Shown here one piece after another: positions 27,505-35,744 of a stretch of 64,000 bases of DNA. Both the position numbers and the translations under genes were made by a program. This DNA is from Bradyrhizobium sp. CCGB12. GTDB lineage: Bacteria; Pseudomonadota; Alphaproteobacteria; Rhizobiales; Xanthobacteraceae. Location: the NCBI RefSeq assembly GCF_024199845.1, contig NZ_JANADO010000001.1, forward strand, positions 4,836,001-4,900,000, in the 5' to 3' direction. Numbering within the stretch: the stretch's first letter is position 1; each line of letters begins with the position of its first letter. The notes below the pieces were generated by a model. It had not been told where the DNA came from. It saw only the letters and a program-made list of their open reading frames with translations, and made no database searches.

Positions 27505-27969
27505 ATGAGCAACCGTATCGACTACGCTAAGATCTCACCCGTCGGCTACAAGGCTTTCGGAGGCGTCTATGTCCATGTTCAAAACTCCAGCCTCTCAAAA
27601 GACCTCATCAATCTGGTGTATCTGCGGGTGTCGCAGATAAACGGCTGCGCCTACTGCATCGATATGCACTCCCGCGATCTGCTCAAGTCGGGCATCGAGA
27701 TCGACAAGCTCGTCCTCGTGCCGGTGTGGCGCGACGCGGGCGCCGTATTCAGTCAGCGCGAATGCGCCGCGCTGGCATGGGCGGAAACCGTCACGCGCGT
27801 CGCCGAAACCGGCGTCCCCGATATCGACTATGAAGCTGCGTCTGCCGAGTTCGGCGACAAGGAACTTGCCGATCTCACGTATGCGATCGGCCTGATGGGC
27901 GCCTTCAATCGGCTGGGAATTTCGTTCCGTACGCCCCCCGCCGCTGCTACCCCTGCTCTCGCAGCTTGA
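27505..27969 (+). CDS. AhpD/carboxymuconolactone decarboxylase-like protein
   Basis: 154 residues. The redox motif CAYCIDMH (two cysteines, then His) within LRVSQINGCAYCIDMHS is the AhpD-type active site of the CMD family, here of the alkylhydroperoxidase AhpD core type. The ending NRLGISFRTPP is also family-typical. It probably deals with peroxide or an organic substrate together with the azoreductase; the true substrate is unknown. RBS GAGGA-like stretch (AACGAGGA) lies before the ATG. Confidence 0.88.
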   Translation: MSNRIDYAKISPVGYKAFGGVYVHVQNSSLSKDLINLVYLRVSQINGCAYCIDMHSRDLLKSGIEIDKLVLVPVWRDAGAVFSQRECAALAWAETVTRVAETGVPDIDYEAASAEFGDKELADLTYAIGLMGAFNRLGISFRTPPAAATPALAA

Positions 27970-28008
27970 ACCAATCCATCGGCGAGCGCTTCGCGCGAGA
28001 CACATCAA

Positions 28009-28024
28009 CCGCGAGCGCTCGCGG
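28009..28024. terminator. Perfect 16-base palindrome after the AhpD-like gene
   Basis: CCGCGAGCGCTCGCGG lies 39 bases past the stop codon. It could fold as a 6-bp stem with a 4-base loop but has no following T run, so it may be a weak terminator or a protein site. Confidence 0.3.
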
Positions 28025-28149
28025 CCGTCCAGAGCTTCGTATGGCCCACAAGCGAGTATTTGACGCTTAGCGAGGTACATTCGTTGGCCTCGCTGCTCTG
28101 CGAAACCTCCTCAGTTTCACTGCCAAGCAAAAATGAAAGGATCGTATCC

Positions 28150-28470
28150 ATGGCATGGATGTTTCTCAGCATGGCTGGGGTTCTCGAAATCGGATTCGCC
28201 TTCGGCATGAAGTGGTCTGCAGGTTTCACGCGTCTGATCCCCGGACTGTTTACGGCCATTACCGGTCTTTCCAGCATTTTCTTGCTCTCTATCTCACTCC
28301 GTACGCTACCGGTGGGAACCGGCTACGCAGTTTGGACGGGCATTGGGGCAGCGGGAACCGCGATTTTGGGAATGACCTTGCTCGGCGAATCCGCTGCGCC
28401 ACTCAAAGTGCTCTGCATTGTTGTCATCTTGGCAGGCGTGATCGGGCTCAAGCTTGTTCCAGGAAATTGA
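28150..28470 (+). CDS. sugE: SugE-type small multidrug resistance protein
   Basis: 106 residues, four predicted membrane helices, typical of the SMR family. The catalytic Glu lies in MAGVLEIGFAFGMKWS, and LLSISLRTLPVGTGYAVWTGIGAAGTA is the family block around helix 3; the AVWTGIGA form is the guanidinium-exporter (SugE/Gdx) type rather than EmrE. It should exchange protons for guanidinium or quaternary ammonium ions. I saw no mini-ykkC (guanidine-II) riboswitch upstream. Start at the ATG at 28150. Confidence 0.9.
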   Translation: MAWMFLSMAGVLEIGFAFGMKWSAGFTRLIPGLFTAITGLSSIFLLSISLRTLPVGTGYAVWTGIGAAGTAILGMTLLGESAAPLKVLCIVVILAGVIGLKLVPGN

Positions 28471-28597
28471 AGTCACGTGTCGAGCGACAGCACTTCGTGT
28501 GAAGCGAGGCTCGCGGGAGAGGGCCTGGTAAATGTGGGGCATCGCACCATAGGCGCGGCCTAGGGCAAACGCTGGCGCCCATAAACCCCAGAAGGAG

Positions 28598-28653
28598 GTT
28601 TGGCGAAGATCCGCGGTTCGGTACTCCTGCCGAACGCAGTCGACAGATCACGC
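28598..28653. repeat. 56-bp dispersed repeat, copy 2
   Basis: Matches 24917-24972 with one mismatch. Here the CCTAGGGCAAACG block precedes it, while in the first copy the block follows it, so the element is rearranged between copies. Confidence 0.85.
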
Positions 28654-28702
28654 CGTGGGTCCCGGCTTCGCCGGGACGACGGCGGAGTGTGGCCGGAGCC
28701 GC

Positions 28703-29323
28703 CTAGCCCTTCTGCGCAGCCATCACCTTGCGCACCGCGGGCCGGTCCGACATGCGCTTGAAATGGTCGGCGACCTTCGGCGTCGCGTTGATGTCGACGC
28801 TGTCGCCCTCGAGCCAGGTCGAGAGCGTATAGAGATAGCAATCGCAGATCGTGAACTGATCGCCCATCACGAAGGGCCCCTTGAACATCTTCTGCTCGAT
28901 CAGGGCGAAGCAGGCGCCCATGGTCTGCGGGACCTTCGCCTTCATGTCGGCGAACGAGCTCTCCGCCGTCGCCCAGCGCGCGCCGCGCATCTTGTGGGCA
29001 TGATTGATGTGCACGGTCGAGCAGAGGTAGGAGTTGAACGACTGCACCTGGGCGAAGTCGAAGGGATCGTCGAGCGGCGCGAGCCTCACCTTGGGGAAGG
29101 TCTGCGCGATGTAAGCCAGCATCGCCGGCGTCTCGGTGAGGACGCCGCGATCGGTCACCAGCGCCGGCACGCGGCCCTTCGGGTTGATCGCGAGATAGTC
29201 CGGGCTGTTCTGCTGGTTGTCCTTGAAGCTCAGCCGCTCGGCCGTGTAGTCGGCACCGGCCTCCTCCAGGGTGATGTAGGTGGCGAGCGCGCAGGTGCCG
29301 GTGGCGTAGTAGAGCTTGAGCAT
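28703..29323 (-). CDS. Glutathione S-transferase family protein
   Basis: 206 residues from the ATG at 29323, which has GAGGT upstream. Thioredoxin-like N-terminal domain MLKLYYATGTCALATYITLEEAG with Cys-Ala at the beta-type (GST beta) active site, INPKGRVPALVT with the cis-Pro, and TETPAMLAYIAQTFP for glutathione binding. The C-terminal helical domain ends with FTICDCYLYTLSTWLEGD. Beta-class enzymes use the N-terminal cysteine, here Cys10. Substrate unknown. Confidence 0.9.
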   Translation of the reverse strand: MLKLYYATGTCALATYITLEEAGADYTAERLSFKDNQQNSPDYLAINPKGRVPALVTDRGVLTETPAMLAYIAQTFPKVRLAPLDDPFDFAQVQSFNSYLCSTVHINHAHKMRGARWATAESSFADMKAKVPQTMGACFALIEQKMFKGPFVMGDQFTICDCYLYTLSTWLEGDSVDINATPKVADHFKRMSDRPAVRKVMAAQKG

Positions 29324-29451
29324 GTCGGACCTCATGGGAAAGCTGGAAATTAACGGCTGTCGGCCGCAAGGTCCATAGCACGATATCCTCTTCGCAGTTG
29401 CCCACCGCCGCCCGCCTGTGCCAAGACGCCCGCAAGTGGAGGGGTTTTGTC

Positions 29452-30729
29452 ATGACGGTACTCATCGCCGGTGGCGGCATCGGCGGGCTGACGCTTGCGC
29501 TCAGCCTGCATGGAATTGGCGTTCCCGCAAAAGTGTTCGAGAGCGTCGCGGAATTGAAGCCGCTCGGCGTCGGCATCAACGTGCTGCCGCATGCGGTGCG
29601 CGAGCTGATCGAGCTTGGCCTGATGGACAAGCTGGACGCCAGCGGCGTGCGCACCCGCGAGCTCGCCTATTTCTCCAAGCACGGCAAGCCGATCTGGAGC
29701 GAGCCGCGCGGGCTGGAGGCCGGCTACAAATGGCCGCAGTTCTCGATCCATCGCGGCACGCTCCAGCAGCTCCTGCTCGACACTGCGGTCGAGCGGCTCG
29801 GCCGCGAGAACATCCTCACCAGCCATCATCTGACCGGCTGGACCGAGACCGCCGGTGGCGTGCGCGCCGACTTCATCGACAGGGCAACCGGCAAGGCCGC
29901 AGGCAGCTACGACGGCGCGATCCTGATCGCCGCCGACGGCATCCATTCCGCCGCGCGCGAAAAGCTTTATTCCAGCGAGGGCCCGCCGATCTGGAACGGC
30001 CGCATCCTCTGGCGTGGCGTCACGCCGGCGAAGGCCTTCCTCACCGGCCGCACCATGATCATGGCCGGCCACGAGATCCTGAAATTCGTCTGCTACCCGA
30101 TCTCGAAAGAGCCGGACGCCGCGGGCAATCACCTCATCAACTGGGTCGCCGAGCGCCACATGCCCCCGACCTATCAATGGCGGCGTGAGGACTATAACCG
30201 CACCGCGCGGCTCGAGGAGTTCTTGCCCTGGTTCGAGAGCTGGCAGTTCGACTGGCTCGACGTGCCGGGCCTGATCAAGAACTGCCCGCACGCCTATGAA
30301 TATCCGCTGGTCGACCGGGATCCGGTATCGCAATGGACCTTCGGCAAGGTCTCGCTGATGGGCGACGCCGCACATCCCATGTATCCGATCGGCTCGAACG
30401 GCGCCTCGCAGGCGATCCTCGATGCCCGCACCATCACCCGCGAAATCCTGGCGCATGGGCCGACGCAGGCGGCGCTGCTCGCCTATGAGGCCGAGCGGAG
30501 GCCCGCGACCACCGACCTCGTCCTGCTCAACCGCAAGAACGGCCCCGAGCAGGTGATGCAGCTGGTCGAGGAGCGCGCGCCAGACGGCTTTGAGGTCGTC
30601 ACCGACGTGCTGTCGCAACAAGAGCTCGAGGATATCGCCGCCAACTACAAGCGCGTTGCGGGTTTCCAGGTCGAGGCGCTGAATGCCAAACCGGCAATCG
30701 TGAGCAAGGACGCGCGCGCGAGGGCCTAA
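29452..30729 (+). CDS. FAD-dependent monooxygenase (salicylate hydroxylase-like)
   Basis: 425 residues from the ATG at 29452. The Rossmann motif GGGIGGLTLALSL (GxGxxG form) is at the N-terminus, the DG motif in ILIAADGIHSAAR, and the GD motif in VSLMGDAAHPMYPIGSNGASQAI. This is the complete class A flavin hydroxylase signature. It belongs to a poorly characterised flavin-dependent oxidoreductase group. It is divergent from the GST gene upstream. Confidence 0.93.
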   Translation: MTVLIAGGGIGGLTLALSLHGIGVPAKVFESVAELKPLGVGINVLPHAVRELIELGLMDKLDASGVRTRELAYFSKHGKPIWSEPRGLEAGYKWPQFSIHRGTLQQLLLDTAVERLGRENILTSHHLTGWTETAGGVRADFIDRATGKAAGSYDGAILIAADGIHSAAREKLYSSEGPPIWNGRILWRGVTPAKAFLTGRTMIMAGHEILKFVCYPISKEPDAAGNHLINWVAERHMPPTYQWRREDYNRTARLEEFLPWFESWQFDWLDVPGLIKNCPHAYEYPLVDRDPVSQWTFGKVSLMGDAAHPMYPIGSNGASQAILDARTITREILAHGPTQAALLAYEAERRPATTDLVLLNRKNGPEQVMQLVEERAPDGFEVVTDVLSQQELEDIAANYKRVAGFQVEALNAKPAIVSKDARARA

Positions 30730-30754
30730 GCTCTCCAAGAAGATGCTCGTGAAT

Positions 30755-30915
30755 GTGCCCTCGCCCCTTGCGGGAGAGGGCAGCGACGCTGGCAGACGCG
30801 AACTCGCTTGGGTGAGGGGTATCTCTCCACCTGCTCGCCTCTGACAACTGAATTCGCGGAGACATACCCCTCATCCGACGCTTCGCGCCACCTTCTCCCG
30901 CAAGGGGAGAAGGAA
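30755..30915. repeat. Intergenic repeat, full copy (family of 12879-13026)
   Basis: Begins GTGCCCTCGCCCCTTGCGGG and ends CTTCTCCCGCAAGGGGAGAA, with the shared TACCCCTCATCCG and CGCTTCGCGCCACCTT blocks. It lies between the convergent monooxygenase and thioesterase genes. Confidence 0.8.
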
Positions 30916-30930
30916 GAAAGTGCCGCAACA

Positions 30931-31353
30931 CTATTTGTTCACCACCCTCGCCGCTTCCAGCAGCCGCTCGGTCGCGCTTGCCGTCGCCAGTACCGTGCCA
31001 TCCTCCGCCATCAGCTTGCCTTCGACGAACGCAATGGTCTTGCCGAGCTGCGTCACCGTGGCCTCGCCGATGATCGGACCGGGCTTTGCCGGGCTGAGGA
31101 AGTTCACGGTCATGCTGATGGTGGTGGTGTAGAGCCGGCCTTCGCTCATCACGAGGACTGCCGGGCCCATGGTGTCGTCGAGCATGGCCGAGAGGATGCC
31201 GCCCTGGATGAAGCCTGCGGGGTTGCAGAACTCCGGCTTGCCTTCGAAGCCGAGCTTGATCCACCCCTCCTCAGGGCGGGCATCGAGCAGGCGCCAGCCC
31301 AATAGCTCGGCGCAGGGCGGCCGTCGAAAGTTGTCGAGCGCAGTCTTGACCAT
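30931..31353 (-). CDS. PaaI-type hotdog thioesterase
   Basis: 140 residues from the ATG at 31353 with GGAGG ahead. The hotdog fold is seen in FCNPAGFIQGGILSAMLDDTMG (the HGG-type catalytic segment, here IQGGIL) and VNFLSPAKPGPIIGEATVTQLGKTIAFVEG. The Asn, Gln and Asp in the first block stand where PaaI-type enzymes have catalytic groups. It hydrolyses acyl-CoA thioesters; substrate not predictable. Confidence 0.87.
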   Translation of the reverse strand: MVKTALDNFRRPPCAELLGWRLLDARPEEGWIKLGFEGKPEFCNPAGFIQGGILSAMLDDTMGPAVLVMSEGRLYTTTISMTVNFLSPAKPGPIIGEATVTQLGKTIAFVEGKLMAEDGTVLATASATERLLEAARVVNK

Positions 31354-31584
31354 GCGAGACCTCCGTTGCCGGTGGCTCATAGCGTAGGGCTGCTGCCAGC
31401 CTGGTGTCAGCAGGCACTACGCCGCAGCGCAACACCCCAGGGAACTACCGGATCCCACAACATTTAAGGCTGCTTCAACCACGCGGCTTCACGACCGATT
31501 CAATACGATCCAATTGGGCAATCCGCCGGTAAACGGTTGGAAGCTAGGACATGGCATGAGCGACGGTGACACCGGAGCCTTTCC

Positions 31585-33333
31585 ATGAAAGCCCTCTTGC
31601 GGCACGCAGCCAACCGCCTGCACGCGATCGAAGACCATCTGACGGTACGGACGCAGATCGCTGCGGCCGTGGCAGCGATGTCCATCGTGCTGGTGGGCAC
31701 GCTGGCGGCCGGCGCCGCGCTCATCAGCTACAGGCACACCGCAGCACTCGTCGAGAGCAGCCTGGCAGCCACGGCATCAACCGCCTCGGGCAGGCTTGAT
31801 CGCTTCATGGCCACGCGCCAGCAGGAGATGAAGCTGTTCGCCGAGCTACAACCGATGCAGGGGCTTTGGCAGGGTGATCCGGCGGCGCTACGCAGTTCGC
31901 TCGAGGATCTTCAGCGCTCTTTCTCTGAATTCGCGTGGATTGGTTTCGCGGACGTAAACGGCAACGTCGTTGCCGCGACCGGCGGCCTGCTGCAAGGCAA
32001 GTCCGTGGCCGCGCGCCCCTGGTTCAAGCAGGGTCTCCAGCAGGTCGCCGTCGGCGACGTGCACGAGGCCGTGCTACTGTCCTCCCTGCTGACGCAACGC
32101 GCCAACAACGAACCCTATCGTTTCGTCGACATCGCCGTTCCCGTGCACGACGCCACCGGCAAGCTGCTCGGCGTGCTCGGTGGCCATCTGGACTGGAATT
32201 GGGCCAGCAACCTCGTCAAGGACGTCGAAGCCAATGACGGTAACGCTGATGCTGCGCTGTCAATCCTCAGCAAGGGCGGCATGGTCCTGGTCGGACCGCA
32301 AAAAGAGACGATCCGCTATGGCGGCGACGAACTCGCCGACATCCTGAAGTCCGGTGTCGGTGCCTTCCGCGAGACGACGGGCGGAAAGCAGATGCTGACC
32401 GCCTTCCATGTCGGCAAGGGTCATCGCGATTATCAGGGCCTGAACTGGATCGTCACCGCAAGCCGGCCGGCGAGTGTGGCGCTCGCGGCCGCCATCTCCT
32501 CGGCCAAGTTGATCCTGGCGATCGGCGCCGCCACCGCCTTGATCGCGCTGTCGCTGGCCGTGCTGGTCTCGCGCCGGATCGCTGGCCCGATCATCGCCAT
32601 CACGCGGGAAGCCGACCGCATCGGGCGCGCCCACGGCCCGACCATGCTGGCGCGGCAGAGCGGCTCGGCCGAGGTCGTGCAGCTCTCACGCACGTTGCGC
32701 TCGCTGCTCCGCCGCATCGGCCTCGCCGAAGAGCGCACCCGGGATGCCGAGCTGCGCGCGACCGAGAACGCGATGCAGCTCCAGGAGGACATGCTGAAGC
32801 TGCGCCAGCTCGCCGACACCGACTTCATGACTGGTCTGATGAACCGCCGCTCCTTCCTCGCCGTCGCCGACGATGCGGTCGCGTTCTGCCGGCGCTACAA
32901 GCGCAACATGGCGACGCTGATGATCGACATCGATCATTTCAAGAAGATCAACGACACCCATGGCCACGCTGCTGGCGACGACGCCATCAAGCGCGTCGCC
33001 GAGATCGTCAGCCAGTCGATCCGGACCACCGACAAGGCCGCGCGCTTCGGCGGCGAGGAGTTCGTGGTGCTGCTGCGCGAGATCGACCAGGACACCGCCG
33101 TGCTGCTCGCCGATCGCATCAGGACCTCGATCGAGAGCGCGACGGTGCGCCACGGCGACATCGTCATCCCCATCACGGTCTCGGTCGGGCTCGCGCTGTT
33201 CGACGAAAGCGACCGCGACGTGCAGGACGTCATCGAGCGCGCCGATCAGGGGCTCTATGTCGCCAAGAAGACGGGACGCAACCGCACTTTCCTGATGCCG
33301 GCGACCGACGAACGCGCCGCGCGCGCCGCCTGA
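31585..33333 (+). CDS. Membrane diguanylate cyclase (Cache-HAMP-GGDEF)
   Basis: 582 residues that make cyclic di-GMP from GTP. Order: membrane helix at about 23-48, a Cache-type periplasmic sensor (about 55-290), second helix (LILAIGAATALIALSLAVL), HAMP, a coiled linker, and a GGDEF domain from about 405. The active-site motif is GGEEF, and an RTTD inhibitory site lies exactly five residues before it, so product inhibition is likely. The ligand is unknown and no EAL domain is adjacent. The start follows a 230-bp gap. Confidence 0.95.
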   Translation: MKALLRHAANRLHAIEDHLTVRTQIAAAVAAMSIVLVGTLAAGAALISYRHTAALVESSLAATASTASGRLDRFMATRQQEMKLFAELQPMQGLWQGDPAALRSSLEDLQRSFSEFAWIGFADVNGNVVAATGGLLQGKSVAARPWFKQGLQQVAVGDVHEAVLLSSLLTQRANNEPYRFVDIAVPVHDATGKLLGVLGGHLDWNWASNLVKDVEANDGNADAALSILSKGGMVLVGPQKETIRYGGDELADILKSGVGAFRETTGGKQMLTAFHVGKGHRDYQGLNWIVTASRPASVALAAAISSAKLILAIGAATALIALSLAVLVSRRIAGPIIAITREADRIGRAHGPTMLARQSGSAEVVQLSRTLRSLLRRIGLAEERTRDAELRATENAMQLQEDMLKLRQLADTDFMTGLMNRRSFLAVADDAVAFCRRYKRNMATLMIDIDHFKKINDTHGHAAGDDAIKRVAEIVSQSIRTTDKAARFGGEEFVVLLREIDQDTAVLLADRIRTSIESATVRHGDIVIPITVSVGLALFDESDRDVQDVIERADQGLYVAKKTGRNRTFLMPATDERAARAA

Positions 33334-33337
33334 CGAT

Positions 33338-34435
33338 TCAGTCCAATCCGTGCGCGATCACCTTGCGCATGACGTTGGGCAACGCTTCGTCGGCAAGGGT
33401 CGCGATCGGCACCCAGCGCATGCCTTCGGGCGCGCGAGCGCGCGCCTCAGCTTTCGCCGTGTAGACCACCAGCTCCAGCGGGAAATGAGTGAAGACGTGG
33501 GTGACGACGCCCACCTTGCGCTGCCAGCGCGACAGCCCTTTCAGCTCCGGCGCCTGCTGCTTCGCCGCCGCGTCGTCATGGCCGGCAAGCCAGTCCGAAC
33601 CCGGCACTTCGGTCATGCCGCCGAGCAGACCCTTTTCCGGCCTTGAGCGGACAAGCAGCTCATCGCCGCGCGTGACGACGAAGGCGGCCCCCCGCCGCAA
33701 TGTCCCGCTCTTCTTCGGCGCCTTGCGCGGAAAACTCTCCTGCGTGCCGTGCGCGCGCGCCGTGCAATCCTCATTCAGCGGGCACAGCGAACAGGCTGGC
33801 TTCTTCGGCGTGCAGATCGAGGCGCCGAGATCCATCAGCGCCTGCGCGCTATCGCCGGCGCGGGAGTCGGCGAGCAGCGTCGCCGCCAATTGCTGTATCC
33901 GCGGCTTTGCCTGCGGGAGTTCTTCCTCGACTGCAAAGAGCCGTGACACCACTCGCTCGATATTGCCGTCGACCGGCATGGTGCGGCGGTCGAACGCAAT
34001 CGCTGCGATCGCCGCCGCGGTGTACGGCCCGATGCCAGGCAATGCGCGCAGGCCTGCCTCGGTGTCGGGAAACACGCCGCCATGCTCGCGCGTCACCGCG
34101 ACCGCGCAGGCATAGAGGTTTCGCGCGCGCGAATAGTAGCCGAGCCCGGCCCACATCCGCAGCACGTCATCGAGCGAGGCCCGTCCAAGGGCCGTGACAT
34201 CCGGCCAGCGCGCAACGAACTTTTCGAAGTACGGGCCGACCGCCTTCACCGTGGTCTGCTGGAGCATGATCTCCGACAGCCAGACGCGGTAGGGATCCGA
34301 CGTCTCGCCGGGCGCCGCGCGCCAGGGCAGCCGGCGGCGGTGGCGGTCGTACCAGGCGAGCAGCAATGTCGGACGAGCCAGCGACGTGCTTGCCGCCGGG
34401 CTCCGCTCCTTCTTGCGCGCAGTCGTGGAGGACAT
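33338..34435 (-). CDS. mutY: A/G-specific adenine DNA glycosylase
   Basis: 365 residues. It removes adenine paired with 8-oxoguanine. Visible features: SEIMLQQT with the catalytic Glu, helix-hairpin-helix LPGIGPYTAAAI, catalytic Asp in PVDGNIERVVSR, and the [4Fe-4S] cysteines in the C-x6-C-x2-C-x5-C form (ICTPKKPACSLCPLNEDC). The C-terminal MutT-like domain reads 8-oxoG. It is transcribed away from the higBA/DUF721/dsbA/smc genes, with which it is commonly grouped in related genomes. Confidence 0.96.
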   Translation of the reverse strand: MSSTTARKKERSPAASTSLARPTLLLAWYDRHRRRLPWRAAPGETSDPYRVWLSEIMLQQTTVKAVGPYFEKFVARWPDVTALGRASLDDVLRMWAGLGYYSRARNLYACAVAVTREHGGVFPDTEAGLRALPGIGPYTAAAIAAIAFDRRTMPVDGNIERVVSRLFAVEEELPQAKPRIQQLAATLLADSRAGDSAQALMDLGASICTPKKPACSLCPLNEDCTARAHGTQESFPRKAPKKSGTLRRGAAFVVTRGDELLVRSRPEKGLLGGMTEVPGSDWLAGHDDAAAKQQAPELKGLSRWQRKVGVVTHVFTHFPLELVVYTAKAEARARAPEGMRWVPIATLADEALPNVMRKVIAHGLD

Positions 34436-34492
34436 GCGCCATTCCTAGAGGAGGATCTCGCCTGTGGCCAGCGGGACCGGACCGTTGCACGC

Positions 34493-34511
34493 TATAACGC
34501 CTTGCGTTATA
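34493..34511. promoter_or_regulatory. Candidate HigA operator TATAACGC-CTT-GCGTTATA
   Basis: Perfect 8-base inverted arms around three bases, ending 7 bases before the toxin start codon. Type II antitoxins of the HigA family repress such AT-rich palindromes that overlap the -10 region. The site is intact though the toxin gene is not. Confidence 0.65.
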
Positions 34512-34518
34512 CACAGAC

Positions 34519-34803
34519 ATGATCCAGAGCTTCGCCAATTCCGAGACAGAGTTGATCTGATCCGGGCGGCGAAGTCGAAAACTGCCGCCCGACATTCAGA
34601 ATGCAGCCTTACGAAAACTGCGTTTGTTAAATCAGGCGCGGGTGTTGGCTGATCTCAGGGTTCCGCCGGGCAACCGGCTCGAAGCCCTGAAAGCCGAACG
34701 CCAGGGCCAGCATTCGATCCGGATCAACGATCAGTGGCGCATCTGTTTTGTTTGGGACGACGGAGGACCGAGAGATGTCGAAATCGTCGATTACCACGAC
34801 TAG
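34519..34803 (+). pseudogene. higB: HigB/RelE-type toxin gene broken by an in-frame stop
   Basis: The frame from the ATG at 34519 starts MIQSFANSETELI, hits TGA at 34558-34560, then continues in the same frame without further stops ([61 protein letters not shown]) to TAG at 34801. All parts of a HigB-type mRNA interferase are there, and the position of the stop fits a tryptophan (TGG to TGA). The toxin would be cut to 13 residues unless read through or restarted downstream. The antitoxin follows with a 29-base overlap. Confidence 0.85.
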
Positions 34804-35098
34804 GAACGGGCTCCTGCGCAACCCCCATCCCGGCGAGATCCTGCTCGAGGAGTTCCTGGAGCCGATGGAGCTCAGCCAGAACGCGCTGGCGCGGGCCGTT
34901 CACGTCCCGCCGCGACGGATCAACGAGATCGTTCTGGGCAAGCGCGATATCACCGCCGATACCGACCTGCGCCTCGCCCGCTATTTTGGTTTGCCGGAGG
35001 GCTTTTTCCTGGGGCTCCAGATGGACTACGATCTGATGCAACGGCGGCGCGAGATCGAGCGAGACCTCAAGGCCATCCGGCCTCGTGCAGCAGCATAG
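34775..35098 (+). CDS. higA: HigA-type antitoxin (XRE family)
   Basis: 107 residues from the ATG at 34775, with GGAGG upstream inside the toxin frame. The helix-turn-helix is [41 protein letters not shown], preceded by [14 protein letters not shown], the HigA/VapI-type start. Antitoxins of this type bind the toxin and the operator. It is intact while the toxin gene is broken, so it may survive as a DNA-binding regulator or through protecting against related toxins. Confidence 0.93.
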   Translation: MSKSSITTTRNGLLRNPHPGEILLEEFLEPMELSQNALARAVHVPPRRINEIVLGKRDITADTDLRLARYFGLPEGFFLGLQMDYDLMQRRREIERDLKAIRPRAAA

Positions 35099-35108
35099 CG
35101 GACGACCC

Positions 35109-35606
35109 ATGTCCAAATCAGGCCCGATCTTCAAGCCCGGTCCCATCAGCGCAAAACCGCTGTCGCTCCTGCTCAACGACGTCTTTGCGGAGGCCTATGC
35201 CAAGCAGGGCTTTGCGGCGCGCGAGCTGGTGACGCGGTGGGCGCAGATCGCGGGGCCGGAGATCGCGGCCCATGCCGAGCCGCTCAAGATGCAATGGCCG
35301 CGGCCGGTGGAGGGCCAGCCGCAGGAGCCGGCGACGCTGGTGCTGCGGGTCGAGGGGCCGATGGCGCTGGAGATCCAGCACTCCGCCGACGTGATCCTGG
35401 AGCGGGTCAACCGCTTCTTCGGCTGGAGCGCGGTCGGCAAGCTGGCCTTCCGCCAGGCCCCCCTGTCGCGGCCGCGGGCCCGCAAGCGCCCCGGCCCGCC
35501 GGACGCCCAATCGGTGGCCAAGGTGGCGGAAAGCCTGGGCGACATCGAAGACGAAGAGCTCAAGACGGCGCTGGCGCGGCTCGGGGCCGCCATCAAGCGA
35601 AATTGA
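35109..35606 (+). CDS. DUF721/DciA-family protein
   Basis: 165 residues from the ATG at 35109. The DUF721 domain matches the DciA family, described as the ancestral loader of the DnaB helicase in most bacteria. Family segments are VTRWAQIAGPEIAAHAEPLK, LVLRVEGPMALEIQHSADVILERVN and FGWSAVGKLAFRQ. The C-terminal third is Arg/Pro-rich. It sits between mutY and dsbA/smc in many related genomes; here higBA is inserted before it. Confidence 0.85.
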   Translation: MSKSGPIFKPGPISAKPLSLLLNDVFAEAYAKQGFAARELVTRWAQIAGPEIAAHAEPLKMQWPRPVEGQPQEPATLVLRVEGPMALEIQHSADVILERVNRFFGWSAVGKLAFRQAPLSRPRARKRPGPPDAQSVAKVAESLGDIEDEELKTALARLGAAIKRN

Positions 35607-35744
35607 GCCTTATTCAGCAGCTAATCTGGACCTGACCTGGCCGCTCGCCATTGCCTCAATCGACGTTTCAAGCTAGCGACAGGCCGCCCGGGCGGGAACT
35701 CGATAGACCCCTGGGCCGACACCTTGCCAATTCGGGAGCCGACC

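Noticed and set aside
28025..28149. Mini-ykkC riboswitch before sugE
   Set aside because: No pair of hairpins with ACGR loops is present.
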